64,000 bases of DNA, taken from assembly GCA_016859345.1 (NCBI GenBank), contig CM029120.1, positions 22,019,001 to 22,083,000 of the forward strand, given 5' to 3'. Shown piece by piece: positions 21,611 to 34,956 of the stretch. The notes below the pieces were generated by a model, which had not been told where the DNA came from, ran no database searches, and was given only the letters and a program-made list of their open reading frames with translations. Both the position numbers and the translations under genes were made by a program. Position 1 is the first letter of the stretch; the number at the start of each line of letters is the position of its first letter. This stretch comes from Istiophorus platypterus (lineage: Eukaryota; Chordata; Actinopteri; Istiophoriformes; Istiophoridae).

Positions 21611-23480
21611 TCTTCAGCAGCTGAATCCAGGAAATGAATGAACATGTACCTCTCAACACAACACTTCCACTGCCGTTATAAAGCTTTAAATAGCTGTGAC
21701 TTTCATTTTCAAAAAAATTCATTTATGACTATATAGTCAGTAGCACAAAACCTGTACTCAGAGATTTTCCTGTTTTAGTTTCAGCTGCCAGTATTCTGCT
21801 ATGTTCAGGTAGTGCAGTGCAGTGAAACCTCGATTAATGAGAATGAAAATATATTAGTATTAAAAAGAAAAAGAAACAAAATTAAAAGGCTCGAGTATTA
21901 TGTTACATGGTTAACTTTAAAAACAGAATGTAAATTGAGCAAATATGTCTCTGAAAGTTTTCCTTGCACGAGGAGCAATTAAAAGCTGCTCCAGAATACA
22001 CCCGAACTCTTTGTAGTCCTCTGTGTTCACCAAGGAGATAGGAAGACAACTTATACTGATTTGAGAAGATAAATCACAGTGTGCTTTGCTCAATTACTTC
22101 CTACAGCTACCACTAATGGAAGCGGTAGTTGTAGGAAGAATAGACCATTTAAGTCATTTTCTAATGCGCAAGTACAGTTGTCTAAAAAATGATGATGTAT
22201 ACAAAGTCTTGGTGTGCAAAAACATAGGCAAGTGAAATACTTTCAGTTGCTAACTATCCTCAATGAAACAATTAAAATGGAAATTTGGATTAATGATTTC
22301 ATTTCAGACATTTTAATCATCAGTTCATGTCTTAAAGTTGATACATTTGAAAAAAAATACTATAAGTGGAGCCCTCTTGTAAAGCTATCTTTACAACTGA
22401 TCCTTATCAACATTTTGCAGCAGGTTTCTCAGACTTGTGTTTTCAGTGAGAGATTTGGTCAATAAGATCACACATCAATACATCAGCATCAGTACTTTTA
22501 CTCAGGTCTTTGTGACAGAAATCATTCCGAGGCTGAAGTGCCCTTTAGGCAGACACGAAGTTCCTATCAGAGATAAGAAGCAAAAGATCCCCCAGCTAGA
22601 GTCAGTAATGTGTGTGCCATAACAGTTGTCCTTAGAATCAGTGAACCAACATCAGCATACTGTCAGTGGGTTAGAGGAGTTGCTTTGTACCCAAAACTCA
22701 TGATTTATTGGTAGCTGTGCGGCATCAACAACCTTGAATTATCTGTTAGAATAAAAGCAGCACCAAGGTGACTTATAGCAACTATTGTCAGATGCTCCTC
22801 ACTTTTTCTTTAGCAAAGCATAAAAATGAAACGACCCATTGAATCCTCCAAGCCCCTCAGAGCTAAATGGAAAATATCACAATTCACACACTTCTTTCTC
22901 CAAATTAAACACCACTGAGGATAGGGGGGAGGCAGACTTTTTTTTTTTTATTAATATTTTGTGTGCACTGGTTATATAGAAATGTATAGATGCCTATTCA
23001 TATAGTAGAATGTAGATCGCTTTATCCATGCTGAAGCTTAAATGTTTTGAATAAGAACATATCTTTTATTTTCTGATAGGTTCACATCTTATGTGTTCTT
23101 ATGTAGACCACCATTAATGGTTATATTAGAAGACCCATGGGGCACCCATGTTACCTCTAATAGACTACCGACTGACCACTGTTATATAGTATATTATTGT
23201 ACATTTATAGTATATTAAATATTCTTTTACTTTTTAGCTGGTGAAATATAAGCTGCCTCAGAAAAGTAAGTAATTTCTTGATATAAATCAGATACCAGGC
23301 AAAGTGAAATTGGCAGATAAGAAAGCCTCTGATCCTTCTGCACTATATTGCTATGTCTACTTATCAGTTCCTGTGTTTGCAGGTCAGCCTTCTCTTTGCT
23401 TCTTACCATGCCCTACGTTCCGAGTGAGCTTCCATGGGGTTTGTTTATATCCTCATTTGTTTGCTTGTTTGTTTGTGCAT
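21611..23480. other. Non-coding, no gene seen
   Basis: AT-rich unique sequence. It contains a 15-bp-stem hairpin at 22097-22138 and a 10-T run at 22939. No exon or recognised repeat. Confidence 0.6.
22097..22138. other. Hairpin, 15-bp stem
   Basis: CTTCCTACAGCTACC pairs with GGTAGTTGTAGGAAG, one G:T wobble, loop of 12 nt. Could be a short MITE relic or a transcribed hairpin; no evidence for either. Confidence 0.4.
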
Positions 23481-23620
23481 TCGCTCTGCTCTGCAGCTGA
23501 GCTAACAAGGCGCCATTTTGCCCAGGCTGCTGGTATGGTCCAATTAAAGCGTGTGATCAGCCAGAACGCTTTAATGATGGTTGTGGTACTGGAGTTGACC
23601 GGCTTACAGTGAGACAGAGA
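23480..23620. promoter_or_regulatory. Candidate conserved non-coding element
   Basis: Mixed-composition block with GGCGCCATTTTGCCC and an ATTAAAGCG/CGCTTTAAT inverted pair (23543-23575), which stands out against repetitive flanks. Conservation cannot be seen from one sequence. Confidence 0.2.
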
Positions 23621-23639
23621 AAGAAAGAGAGATGGCATG

Positions 23640-26080
23640 CTGTGAGGTGGTGACTGCAGAATACCAGTGTTGTGGCTCAGTGGCTTTAATGCAGACAGCA
23701 GACAGAGTAAAATTAGCCTTCTTCTCCTTTTGTCAGGATGAAGAGAAAGCCAGCCAGCTGTAGGAGCTGCTGAAAACTATTGTTACTGTCCAAAGCTTCG
23801 ATCTGTTGAGGTTGAGTTCCTTGTATTGTTGTTCTTAAGGTAAATGTTCAGTCACTGCACAAAGCTTATTTAGTTACAGTCATAACTATCTATAAATGAG
23901 GGCAAGAAGTGCTAAGTGATTGCAAGGAGATCAATGAAGAATGTAAAAAGCCAGGCAGGCCATGTTGTGTCATGCCATTAGATGTCATTTTTATACGGTT
24001 AATATTCTCTGTTAATGCAAGGTAAAGTGGAAGAAAGAAAATGTGCCAGATGAACAAGAAATGTGGAATCACAAACCAGCCAACATAAACCGCAACCAAA
24101 AACTACCATCATTCAAAAATATTAGCCACATTTTGAAATACAAAGAAATGTGATTTGCATCTAAAATCACAGCTTGGATTGCCTTTCATTTGGTTTACGT
24201 TTCTTATATTTGGTTTGAGTCACAGTAACTTACCCTGGTCAATTTTCCCATACACTGCTGATTTTTTTCTCTTTCTCTCAGTTTCTTTCCTAGAGTTTGG
24301 TCAATTCAGTAAATAAACTGTTAATCATATCCTGCAAGGAAGTCTGGGACGTCACAACAAACACCAGTGCTATTGGCCAGAACCCTTGTGCTCTTGCTCA
24401 TGTTTTTGGCCATAAATAAAGAAGTCATAAGCTATTCATGACAACTTACACTTTTCTTTAAAGTCTTCACTGCATTCATTATGTGAGTCTGAACAGACTT
24501 TGATGTAAACTGCAACCTGACTGGTTGGCAGAGGCTTACAACCGCGAGGCTTTAAATCTGGTTTCCATGTGTTGTTACTGAGCCATTGGGAAGCCTCTTC
24601 CCACGGTTTTTGTGGATTCCACAAATAACACTTAAAGTGGTAGTAAACAACTTTCCCCCCTTAGTGTTTCCTGGTGGTATTACTGTTAGCCCCGCTGTCA
24701 CAAAGCCCAGTTTACTTTCCCTTTTCCTCAGCCCAGCAACTACCAACAATACAGGACACAAAAAGTACAGTAAAAAGAGGCAAAGTGAAGCTGACTTTCA
24801 CTTAATTTTGTGGGAAGTAACCACAGCCATGCTATGATAAAAGCAGAGTAAAACACGAGGTTGTATTAATATATATTTTGACACGTACTGATCCAGTACA
24901 AATAATGTCAACTGAATGTTGGTTTTGAACCCTGTCATGCCCCGGAGCTCACTCCATCAAGTGAATGTCCATCTGAGGTTCACTCTTGTTTTGCCTCGGT
25001 TTTTATCACTCTCCCTCTTCGTCTTCTTTGCCTCTTCTGACAATGTTTCTCTTTTTCTTTCGCTGGATAGAGTTTCCACAGTTACTCTGAGTTTTTTTCA
25101 CTGTCTGCCAGCTACCTGGGGAAAAAAAGGACTATCCTCTTCCTGTTTTGGGACGGACAGACCCACTTCTTCGTGTTGTAAAATGAGCCTTCATTTTCTG
25201 GGGAGATTTCATACCTGGTTGGGGACAGAATTGTGTAGTGAAACCGAGGCTTAAAGGAACCATTTTAAACACCAATGGTGTCCTTATTCTATAGCAATTA
25301 CATTGTTAAATCAACATTTATGCCACGATGAAAAGTTAGGCAAACCTCTATTACCACTTTACCATGATGAAAGGGTGTAAGTTTCAGTCTTTTTATAGTA
25401 ATAATGATAACTTTATTTACAAGGTACTTTTTAAAACATTACAAAGTTTTTTTTACAGGGTTTTCAGCAGGATTATAAATATTATGTATTAGAAATTGTG
25501 CAGTATCAACTTTAGTTAAACCTTTCAATACATTATGCATACAGTGAGGACAGTGGATTTTGTCCCCCATCACTTATTATCATCATTGTTACTCTAATTA
25601 TCATTATATCTCTTATTGGCAGGTATGACAGGTTGACAGCAAAAATAAATCTCTTTCTATGTACATACACTCACCTGACTATTTTTTTAAGACAGAATTG
25701 AAAAATTGTGAACCTCTCCTTTAATGAAAGAGAGTATTGTAATACAGATAGCAAATGTTAGGATCACATCCCAATACCTATTCAAGCATTTAGGCTCAGG
25801 CTACAAATCACTAGTCACGGATCCCAGTCCTCACTCACAGTCATTCTCCATCATACAAACACTCATTGTGAAACTATTTACAGTATGTGGGTTTGTTTAT
25901 TCACAGCACAGCAAACGTTATGCTGGAGCATGTTTATGAAATGCCCTCACGTACACATTCTTAGCTACACACACAATGTCTATACCTAAATGTGTGTAGG
26001 TATATGTGCATTGGTATGTGTGTCCATGTGGCACATGTGCAAGTGTGTACGAATGTGTGTGTGTACAGCATCCGACCCTT
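23640..26080. other. Non-coding, no gene seen
   Basis: Unique or unidentified sequence. Stretches 24620-24840 and 24920-25260 have longer open frames and could be old repeat, but no family or domain is recognised. A fragment at 25400-25450 with AACTTTATTTACAAGG recalls a LINE/SINE tail. Confidence 0.5.
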
Positions 26081-26229
26081 GGCTCTCAGCAGAGGCCAGC
26101 GTCTGTTGTGGAGCCCTCTAATGGACACCCAGCTGGAGTCAGCCACACACAAGGGCAGCCAAGGTCACAACCACTGCCTCTTAGGACCCCATCATTTGGC
26201 AGAGCTCAGCAGCCTGCAGTCTGCTCTGC

Positions 26230-26231
<2 letters not shown>

Positions 26232-26302
<71 letters not shown>
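26232..26302. repeat. (TG)n microsatellite
   Basis: Nearly pure TG run of about 71 bp. Confidence 0.97.
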
Positions 26303-26305
<3 letters not shown>

Positions 26306-26309
26306 TGTG

Positions 26310-28380
26310 TATTTGTGTTTCTGTATATGAAAGAATACTGTTTATTTTTCTATGTGATATAGTAGTTTTCTATGTATTTGAATGGGTGAGGGTGTGTATG
26401 TGCCTTGACTAGAGGGAACAACAAGATAACATTGTGGACCAAGGATCAAACACTCATCCTTTTCACACAAAGAAATAAAATACAATTTATTTTATGAGTT
26501 GTAAAGAGAACAGAAGCTGCATTTTCTTTTGGTTCAAATATAAAACTAACCTACTTAATGAAAAGCCAGTCAAATAGCAATTGTCAATCACAGGACTGAA
26601 TGTTTCCTTTGAAGTTCTTACAGTTTAGTTTGTAATCACGGTGCATTGCAATGGAGCAAACAAAATGTAAACAGTCAATAGTCATCCAATGCAAATAAAA
26701 GGAAAATACAGAAAGTATGAGAGTTAAAAACAATAAATATAAAAAAATGTTTTGAGTTTTATTTCATCCTTTTTCTTGTCCCTTTATTCTTGCCTTGTTC
26801 TGTTGGTTTGATGTGTAGAGTCAGCACAGTAGTTACTGTTCTCACCAGCATTGTGAGAAAGAGACAGACTGAGGGAGAGAGAGAAAAGGAGGGAATCAGA
26901 CAGACAGTCAGAAATAGAGCAAGAGAGTATATGTGTGTCTTGTGTGGTCCACTGGTTTGATATCCCATGCAGGCAGCAGGACTTGAAGCACAGACCATCA
27001 AACAGAATGCTATGGTCAAGGTTCTTCCTCAAGAATCAAACATGCTGCTTAGAAGAGGCATGCTGCTGCTTCATTTGTATGTGATGCAAAATTGAAACCG
27101 CTTTGGTTGCAGTCTTTGTATATTGCCATCAAAAACACAAAAAGTCATTTGCAACAACTTGCAATACAAGCCACTGAAAGAGAACTTATTCTTGACAGTT
27201 TGTGGCATGATTTCAAAGTGTTTTAGATCAAGAATACTGAGACTTCTGTCTCATTTATGATACTCACAGGAATGAAAAAATGCATATAAAATATACAAAA
27301 AAAACACCCAAATAACTGCACCTGTGTGTCTTTCCAGAGAAAATGTCTTGGTTACAGTCAGTTTTAGGGCTAAATGTAATTTTTGCTGAAGAAACAGAGA
27401 ACCAAATTCCTAAAATATCATCATGGAAAGCTGCTGTTCAGTTAGCTCATGTAACGAAACACAATCTGTCAGTCTTTCATTACCTTTAAAAAGAAACAAA
27501 GAAGAAACAAGTTCCTGATGAGATAAATGATTGGATAAATGATTGTCCACTACAGAATGTGTTATTAGAGTTGAGCAAATCTATTTAAAGAAATCAAACA
27601 ACAGTTTGTTATAAATCACGTACAGCTCCCTGTAGTTGTTCAAGTGTGGTAGTGCTACATCATAACTGTAAATATAGTCATGTGTTTATGGTGAAGCATC
27701 AGAGCCTGAACTGCAGGTTAACATGTTCCATGTTCCCAAGACTGCAACTACATGTCGGGGCTGTGGCAGCTACCACATGGGAACTGCAGACACTAGGACT
27801 GCTCAGCTTTGGCTTCTTGTGTTTTCTACTACAGCAGTCTGATGCCGGCGGACACTGAGATAGTCGTCGTAGTGAAAGAATGTAAAAAATGCGTCTGTCT
27901 AGTGTTGCAGTGACAGGAAGATCCTGTACAGTGTGTCTGTGTGGTGGACGTAGGACTTGCCACTGCGACCTCTTGTGTCAAGTGTAAATGCACCTTTATC
28001 CATAACAACCACCAATGCTCCTTTTAATGTCATCTTTACAATTTTTTGTTGTAATCTCTACTGTCTATTAGTGTGCTGTTTGGCCCAATAACATGCATCA
28101 AAATGCATGTAATACTGTTGAACAAAGTTAAGTTATGTTGTTGGGTCCCTTTAGAATCTGTTAACAGTTGTTCAGACATTATTTATGAAAGAAAAAGAAA
28201 TGTTGATGGTGTGAACGCCACAAATGAAATTCCATTCTCCTCCACTGCATCAGGTTGAAGGCAGAATTCGCTGATGCATACTATATCTCAAACCAGACAA
28301 ATAAAATAAAAACTGTCTGCACCTGTTAATTTGAAAATTAAAATGTCTACTTAATTAAAGTATGATGAAAAGTTCATATT
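26310..28380. other. Non-coding, no gene seen
   Basis: AT-rich unique sequence with an AG-rich patch near 26865-26900. No supported gene. Confidence 0.6.
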
Positions 28381-28384
28381 TAAA

Positions 28385-29410
28385 GACCAACAGTGACAAA
28401 AGTCAGTACACCCTTCATTAGTGAGATTCCATTATTTAATTTGATTTATTTATTTTTTTTACATCCACTTTTCTTTTTGATGACAGATTCGATCCTCCTG
28501 GGCATGGATTATATCATCCTTCACAAGTGATTCTTTTCAGCTGCTCTGTGCTGGAGGGGTTTTATTGCTCTATCTTTTGCTTAACAGTTACCCAAAGATG
28601 TTCTATTTTACTCAAGTCAGGGACATACTCGGCCAGGTTTATAATTTTCATCTTGTATGAATCATTGTCATATTTGAAAATCTCTGTCCTACCAAGCCCC
28701 CTGAAACTGGCAGTCATCTTCTCATTCAGTTTTTGGGTATATGAACTTGCCCTGTAATAAACTGGCGACCTGTCCAGGCTGAACTTGCAGCCATAGTAAC
28801 ATCTATAAATATTGTCTCCCCTACACCTCTTGCACTCATGCAGCCACATACCAGCACACTCTCATCTCCATGTTTCATGGGATGCAGTATACAGTCACTT
28901 ACTCACATGCCAAACATGCTGGACCAATTCTGATCCAAACTAATTTTGGTTTCATCTGACAGAGTCTGTGCTGCAAGTATTCATCAGGCTTCTTTACCTT
29001 TTCTTTGGCCATGATTAAAGTCTGCAATTTTGTGCTGTTTTGTGAGCAATGGTTTTCTTGTTGGATGCTCTTCACACTTTCTGACCAGTCACTGAAACAC
29101 CAGTTCCCAAAGATAATCTTTATGTCAAGTCAGAAGCACTTACCCATCTGTTTTTCAACACAAGGTTGTGTAAATAGTTAATTTTGCATGGCGTCATTTT
29201 TTGCACCTCCTGTTATCAGTAGTATGGCTCTTCCTCTACTTCCTGTCCACCGCTACAGCTGTTTATGTTCAGTAGCCAACTGATGCTGTTGTAAACTCTA
29301 CCATCTTTATGAAGTCTTGCAAACTGGTTTCTGACTTGTTCTGCCTGAACTAGTCAGAAACCCTGCTGAGCCATGTTACACTACACACAACCCTGGCCAA
29401 AGTTGAGAAA
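28385..29410 (-). mobile_element. Tc1-like transposon fossil, copy 1
   Basis: Transposase remnants lie on the minus strand. Around 28950-28925 the frame gives SDETK (first catalytic Asp region) and, one frame over, FGSELVQHVW. Then CMSARGVGETIFIDVTM appears near 28840-28790, KYDNDSYK (second Asp region, usual HDNDPKH) near 28680, and DLSKIEHLWVTVKQKIEQ (usual DLNPIEHLW, Glu region) near 28620-28562. One outer end, AAAGTCAGTACACCC at 28399-28413, is the expected terminal inverted repeat of this family. The matching end near 29410 is not visible, so this side is truncated. A DD34E cut-and-paste transposase with TA target is expected; here frameshifts and missense changes inactivate it. Confidence 0.85.
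28562..28849 (-). pseudogene. Tc1-like transposase C-terminal fragment
   Basis: A 95-codon frame with MWLHECKR at its start (out of frame with the family's GCMSARG). Its second half, GLGRTEIFKYDNDSYKMK then EYVPDLSKIEHLW, is in frame with the family catalytic Asp and Glu blocks. The mid-part frameshift shows that it is a pseudogene. Confidence 0.8.
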
Positions 29411-30780
29411 GCTATGGTGTTGCAATCAGCCGTAAGCTCAAAAACCCTATACTTCAACTTAAAAAGAACACAATTATTGTAGGATGGTATCATTTTGAAT
29501 TGTTTAATATTTGAGTGATATGGGTCATTTAAGAGATATTTGTGTATTCAGTTTTGTTATATAATGTATCTATGTGACAGTTTGTGTGTGTAGAGGGGGA
29601 ATATAATGTACATTGCATGCAAGTCATATTTTTTTATGAAGTGTTTGTTGTGTTTTTGCCATTAAGGAGCTCGTGGGTGGCCCCAGACATCTGTTCTGAA
29701 TGTGCCTGAAATGCATGTGAACATCTCTGCCTGACTCATGTACCTGTCTGTCTATCTGACTGTTAACTTTTTATAAGTGTATCTATTCCATCAGTGTGTG
29801 TACAGTACGTTTGTGACTGTCTGGGTGTGGGAGGGTGAGTGAGTGTCTATGTGTGGTTGCAGGTGTGTGCACATTTGTGTGTGCTTGTCAGAGTTTGAAC
29901 ACCACCACTGGGGACTTCTTTCCTTTGTGTCTGTGATCTGAGCGGAGAGATAAGTGATAGCATTAGCCCACAGATCAAGAGTAGGCCCAGGCTGGGGAAC
30001 TACACATAGTCAAAATAGCAGCATCAGTTCATCTTGTCAATGACTTAAGTCCTGCTCCATGTGTCCTTCTTAGAGGCATTGTGCCTATTGGAGCTGCTGA
30101 TAAAAAAAAGTCTGCACAGCAACAACAGTTCAGAACCATATAAATCTATTCATTAAGTAAATTTCAAAATGCAGTATTAGTAATAAATAAAGACATTACG
30201 TATTTTTAACACTTTATTTATAATCCTTTGATGCTAATTGTGCATTGGTGTGGGATGAATTCATGTGCACAAATCAATACTGCTTTATTTGTCTTTATTT
30301 CATGGTCCCTTTGGGGCCATAAAGATAATTCCACCATGGTGGTGTATTATATGACAGTTTGACTGACAGGGGATTTTTGTGAGGTGCAATACTTACAAAA
30401 TACAAGATAAACATCCACAGAGAACATTATGCTAGCATCTTAAAGAGAACAAGGGCTCAGTACTTTAGTACCACATCTGATGTAGCATCATAAAACAGCT
30501 ATGATATGATCAGGGATAACAAAAGGTCAAGGTAAAAGATCTGACTGTGTCCGGTTGAGCTTTGTTTGATTGGAGGTGAGTGTGAGAATATGACATGACT
30601 AGCAGTTGTTGCCCTTCCAAGACTGGGATAGGAATTAAATCATCCTGGAGTCTGAGCAAATTTGTTGGAAAAATCTGCTCCTGTAAAGCTAGACTAAACA
30701 ATTTTGTTTTTTGGTTTGAAATTATCGATGGATCAAATGACTGTATCCAATCGGAGAGAAGTCACAAGAACCAAACACTG
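29411..30780. other. Non-coding, no gene seen
   Basis: No recognised repeat. Block 29890-30090 is of mixed composition and could be a conserved non-coding stretch, without direct evidence. Confidence 0.55.
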
Positions 30781-30789
30781 GTCATTCAA

Positions 30790-31070
30790 AGTTATGAACT
30801 AGCTGGTGAACATGGCTGAGCATTTAGCAGCTGGAGTTGGTGGAGACCAGAACTGAAAGCAGATTGAATATTGGACTTTTGTCAGGTGGCCAGAAACATG
30901 ACTCTGAATGCTAATGTTGTTCTGTGTCTGCTGGATATGTAAATAGGTAAGTTTACTTACATGCTAGCTAACAACTTTAGAAGGTGATAACATGTCAGTG
31001 TTGTGTTTGATTGTGGTTCTCCTGCGCCCTTTTGGCAAAAAAAAGAAAAAAAAAAAGAAATCAATTCTAC
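30790..31070. repeat. Dispersed repeat copy B
   Basis: Similar to 300-600 in the same orientation: CATTTAGCAGCTGGAGTTGG, TTTGTCAGGTGGCCAGAAAC, TGTGTCTGCTGGATATGTAA and a final AAATCAATT. Divergence is appreciable, so both are old. Confidence 0.45.
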
Positions 31071-34000
31071 TTCCATGTTAAAAAGTACAAGCTTGAGAGT
31101 GTAGTCAAGTAGGTCTTCCTCAGATCATTTCTATCACGAACATCCGATCACAATACTTAACATTCTGTTGCGTGCACCCTTTACAGCAAGCAGAAGCTAA
31201 AGTTAATGATCATAACAAACACTTGATACATCCAGCTCTTTAAATGGAATCCATTTCAAAACCTGCTTCAGTTTTGTTTGAAGTGGTTACAATAATTTTC
31301 CCAAATTACAGTATCTGAATTTTCTGCAGCTCTGATTCATACAACTAGCTTTCTTCTTCTTCCCAGCTATGGCAGCAAAGGCTCATAGTTGGGCCTGTCG
31401 TATCATTAGATAATCCAGATACTGAGGATACAGCATCATTAAAATAAAACTTTGAAATGGAATTTACAGTGGGGAAAAACACCGCCAGAGCCAGTGGCTG
31501 CACCAACCTCCTGACTCTAGAGTGATAATGGGACACTCTTCTGGGTTGCAGCCCCACTTTATGATTTATACTGTTGTGATTTAGGCCCACATACCTTTTA
31601 GTACAAGGACACTTAGTGTATATGTGTAAAAAGTCAGTCACTAAAGGATACCAACACACACTTATGCACATGTCTTGTTATCTGCAATGGTGACATCATT
31701 TCTCGTTATCAGCAAATTCCAGATCTAATTCTGTACATATGATCCCATGGTAGACTGAAGCTACCATCTGGGTATTTTTCTGTCACTATCAGCACTCTCT
31801 TTCTTCCAGCCTGTGGGCTTTGAGACGCTCGTGTTCATCTTTGGGCTTTCCGCTGGAGCACAAATGCACAGAGAGCACATTCCATCTCCTACTACACGGG
31901 CATGTGTGGTGTGAGAAAAGTCAACATCATCTTTTAAGTCTGTTTGACGCTGCTCTGTGCTCCCTCTCCCTCTGATCTACAGACTCTTCCTGTATATCTA
32001 GTGAGGCTGCTGGCTGTCTGAGTAAATGCCAGGCTCACATTCCCTATGCCCTTTAACAAACCCCTGTTGGGGCTGCGGTGTAGGGGCCTATGACGTACAG
32101 TATATAGGTGATTCTTCAACATAAATGAACTGAAATCATATATATTTTGTAACTGTTATCACAAATACTCGACAATAAACAAAACAGTACCTTTACTCCC
32201 TTTTCTGCCTCACAAACTTTGTCTATAAATATTCAACCAAGCATAATTTTCTTTAAAATTTTGTTATGAGTTTAAATTTAAAAAATATCAAGGTGTGGTG
32301 TATAGTCTGTACTTTATTTTTGTTTATGTGTCAAGGTCAGTCAAGGTGATTTTTATTGGTTGCTATTTCCAAACTGCTCATATTTCCTTTAGATGTAAGA
32401 GTAATTGGAAAAAATAACATTTTGTATCATGTGTGTTTTCTGTTTCTATTTCTACTTATTTTACCATGATGAAACAACCATAATGTGATGGAAATGGTAA
32501 TGCCAGTGGTAGAAGCAACCGCAACATGAAACATTAAAAAGGGATAATTCTATTCTTTAGATTTCCTGTTATTTTAAAGATTGCTTAAGTTTTATTTTGA
32601 TTAGGCCTATACATAAAAGTTGAATTGATATTATTAAATTTATTTTATTTAATGTTCATATATGCGTTTACTAAACTGAGATTAACATCACTGAAAATAT
32701 GTGCAACATGTTTCACCTATAAAGAGCAGTGTATGTATTTACACTGTGGATTCATATTTACAATGATAACAGTTCCTTTTAGAGCCAGATGGAGAATCAC
32801 AAATAAGTAAATTCACCCAAAGCTGTTATTAAAAAAAATGCCCTACTGATGCATATGGTCGTGACCACAAACTTTAAGAAATCAGTGATTTAGTTTAAGC
32901 CGTGTCCTACTGTGCATAAACAACAGAGTGAAAAAAATCTTCAAGAACATGGAATTAAATTTGGTGAACTCTTTGTCTGAGATTTTAAGAAATAACTTGG
33001 ATCAACTTCCATCAAGTACAAAAACTTTATTTTGACTTCTTCTGAATGTTAGAGAAAGCCGTACAGTTTATTGTCTGCCATCACATTTTTCTTACGTCCT
33101 GTCTTTCTGCCACACAAAGCACATATGACATTTACAAAATATCAGAAATATAATTTACTGACACACAGAGTTGTGTATGTGAGCACACACCTGTTCAACA
33201 TTCTTGTCAAGACTTGTCTCTTTGTGCTGCAGTGTTGGCCTTGATCAGGCTTTTATTCATGCGATAGCCACTGCATTCGATCCCATGATTCTGAGCCAGG
33301 GATTCATATACTGTGGACTCTCCACCTGCCAATTATCATGCTCAACCTAAAGCCATTGTGGTGTCTGGTCAGTTCTGGGTAGCAGAATACAATAGTATCT
33401 ACACAGCAATACAGGCGAGGTTTCTCAAATGCACACAGAAGTGTAGGGATGCATTCAGGAAAGCAACTTATATAATTCCTTCCCCCTCTCTCCCTCTCTC
33501 CCTCTCTCTCTCTGTCACTTGCACACACAAACACACTCGTGCACTGTCCCAGTGTCCTTCAGACAGCATCAGTATAACCTGCTCCCTTCCCCTGGGGCCA
33601 GCCCAGTGAGGCTGGTAGGCATAGAAAGGCAGAGACAGTAACAGAGCACCATGAAATGACTGTGTAACTACTTCCACTGCTGGGTCACATTCAGACATTC
33701 AGTTGAATCATACAGTAGCAAAATCACTGACAATGGACATTTACTGACTTACTCCTGATACATACTGTTCGCACTACGGGCTTCTCAGATTTGTCTAGAG
33801 GTTTAATGGCCTGACTGATCAATAGGGAAAGAAATCAAAATGTTACTGTAGAATATTGGATAATTCTCCATTATGTTCATTTCAGCGTGGATTTTATTTT
33901 TGTAGATTTTACCATTGTCTTCATGACAACACTGTGCTCAGTAAAGTAATTGCTTTTGATGAATGATTTAATTATGAAAATGAGTAATTGTTTTACAATG

Positions 34001-34930
34001 AGGGATTATGGAAAACATTCAAGTTGTTCACTTTTGGTTTCAGTTCTGGCTAAACAGTTACCTTGTTTACAACCTGTGTGATCATCTGACCGCTTGTGTG
34101 TCTTAACCCGTCTGACATGCACATTTTAGTTACGATAGGGATGAAGGGAGAAAGTAAAACTGAGATCCAAATTGTAATGAACCAGAATTATCCTTTAAGA
34201 GACCACATTGTTTTTCTCACCTCAGTCTCAGCTGATGTAGTTGGTGACATTTGAATTCTAAAGCATTCCTTGTTTAAAGAAATTGACAAAAGGATGTCTG
34301 CAAAGAACAGCTATTTTATGACTTACTGCATGTTGAAATACCTGACTAAAGCCAAGCTAACCTGCTTCCTTCAGCCCACCTAAGGCTAAAGGAAAAACTC
34401 ACTTATCCGAGAGGATTGACTATATACTTGCCTAGAGCTGCAATTAAAAAAGAGCATTTGCCCCCCTGATATTTTAAGAAGGATTGGGTTATGAGGAAGA
34501 GTGACATTTTTAAGCCAGCTAAGGATTTGTTTTTTTGAGACAGGTGTTTTCTTGGCATATAAAGAGGGTGATTCCCTATTATGTTTGTATTACTTTAACT
34601 AAAGGGTTTAGAGGAGTAGAACTCCCTTGAAGTCACATAGATTTTCATCATCACACCAAAGACTATCAGCAAAGCTTGAAGCATCCTTCGATTTAAAGCT
34701 GGACAGAAATGGATTAAAAACACCCTTTCTAATCATTCTAGGTCATTCTTTGGGCTGAGTTTGGGTAAAAGGTCAACTAAATGTACAGAACTGGACCTGT
34801 AAGGTAAAAACAAACAAACAAACAAAAAAAAAATAAATAAATAAAATTATGGCAGGTAGCAAGAAAACATCAGGGGGGATGTGATCATGTTTCTTGGTGG
34901 AGGTTTCAAAGTGTAATACACTTACACTGT
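31071..34930. other. Non-coding, one weak exon candidate
   Basis: Mostly AT-rich unique sequence with a TCTCCC-type simple repeat at 33477-33515 and an 11-A run near 31047. One exon-like block at 31810-31910 is listed separately. Nothing else is supported. Confidence 0.55.
31810..31910 (+). other. Exon-like block, unconfirmed
   Basis: A polypyrimidine tract ends CTCTTTCTTCCAG at 31809. After it an open frame reads PVGFETLVFIFGLSAGAQMH and goes on to 31911, where GTGAGA could act as a splice donor. The 101-bp length suits an internal exon. The peptide has no recognised family and the frame closes at once if the donor is not used, so chance is quite possible. Confidence 0.15.
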
Positions 34931-34935
34931 GTCTG

Positions 34936-34956
34936 TTTTTTTTTTGGGGGGGGGGG
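34936..34956. repeat. T10-G11 homopolymer junction
   Basis: Ten T followed directly by eleven G. It lies at the left edge of the purine-rich block. Confidence 0.9.

Noticed and set aside
25992..26362. Two overlapping 112-118-codon frames
   Set aside because: Both end in the TG array; upstream parts have no recognised domain and overlap each other in different frames.
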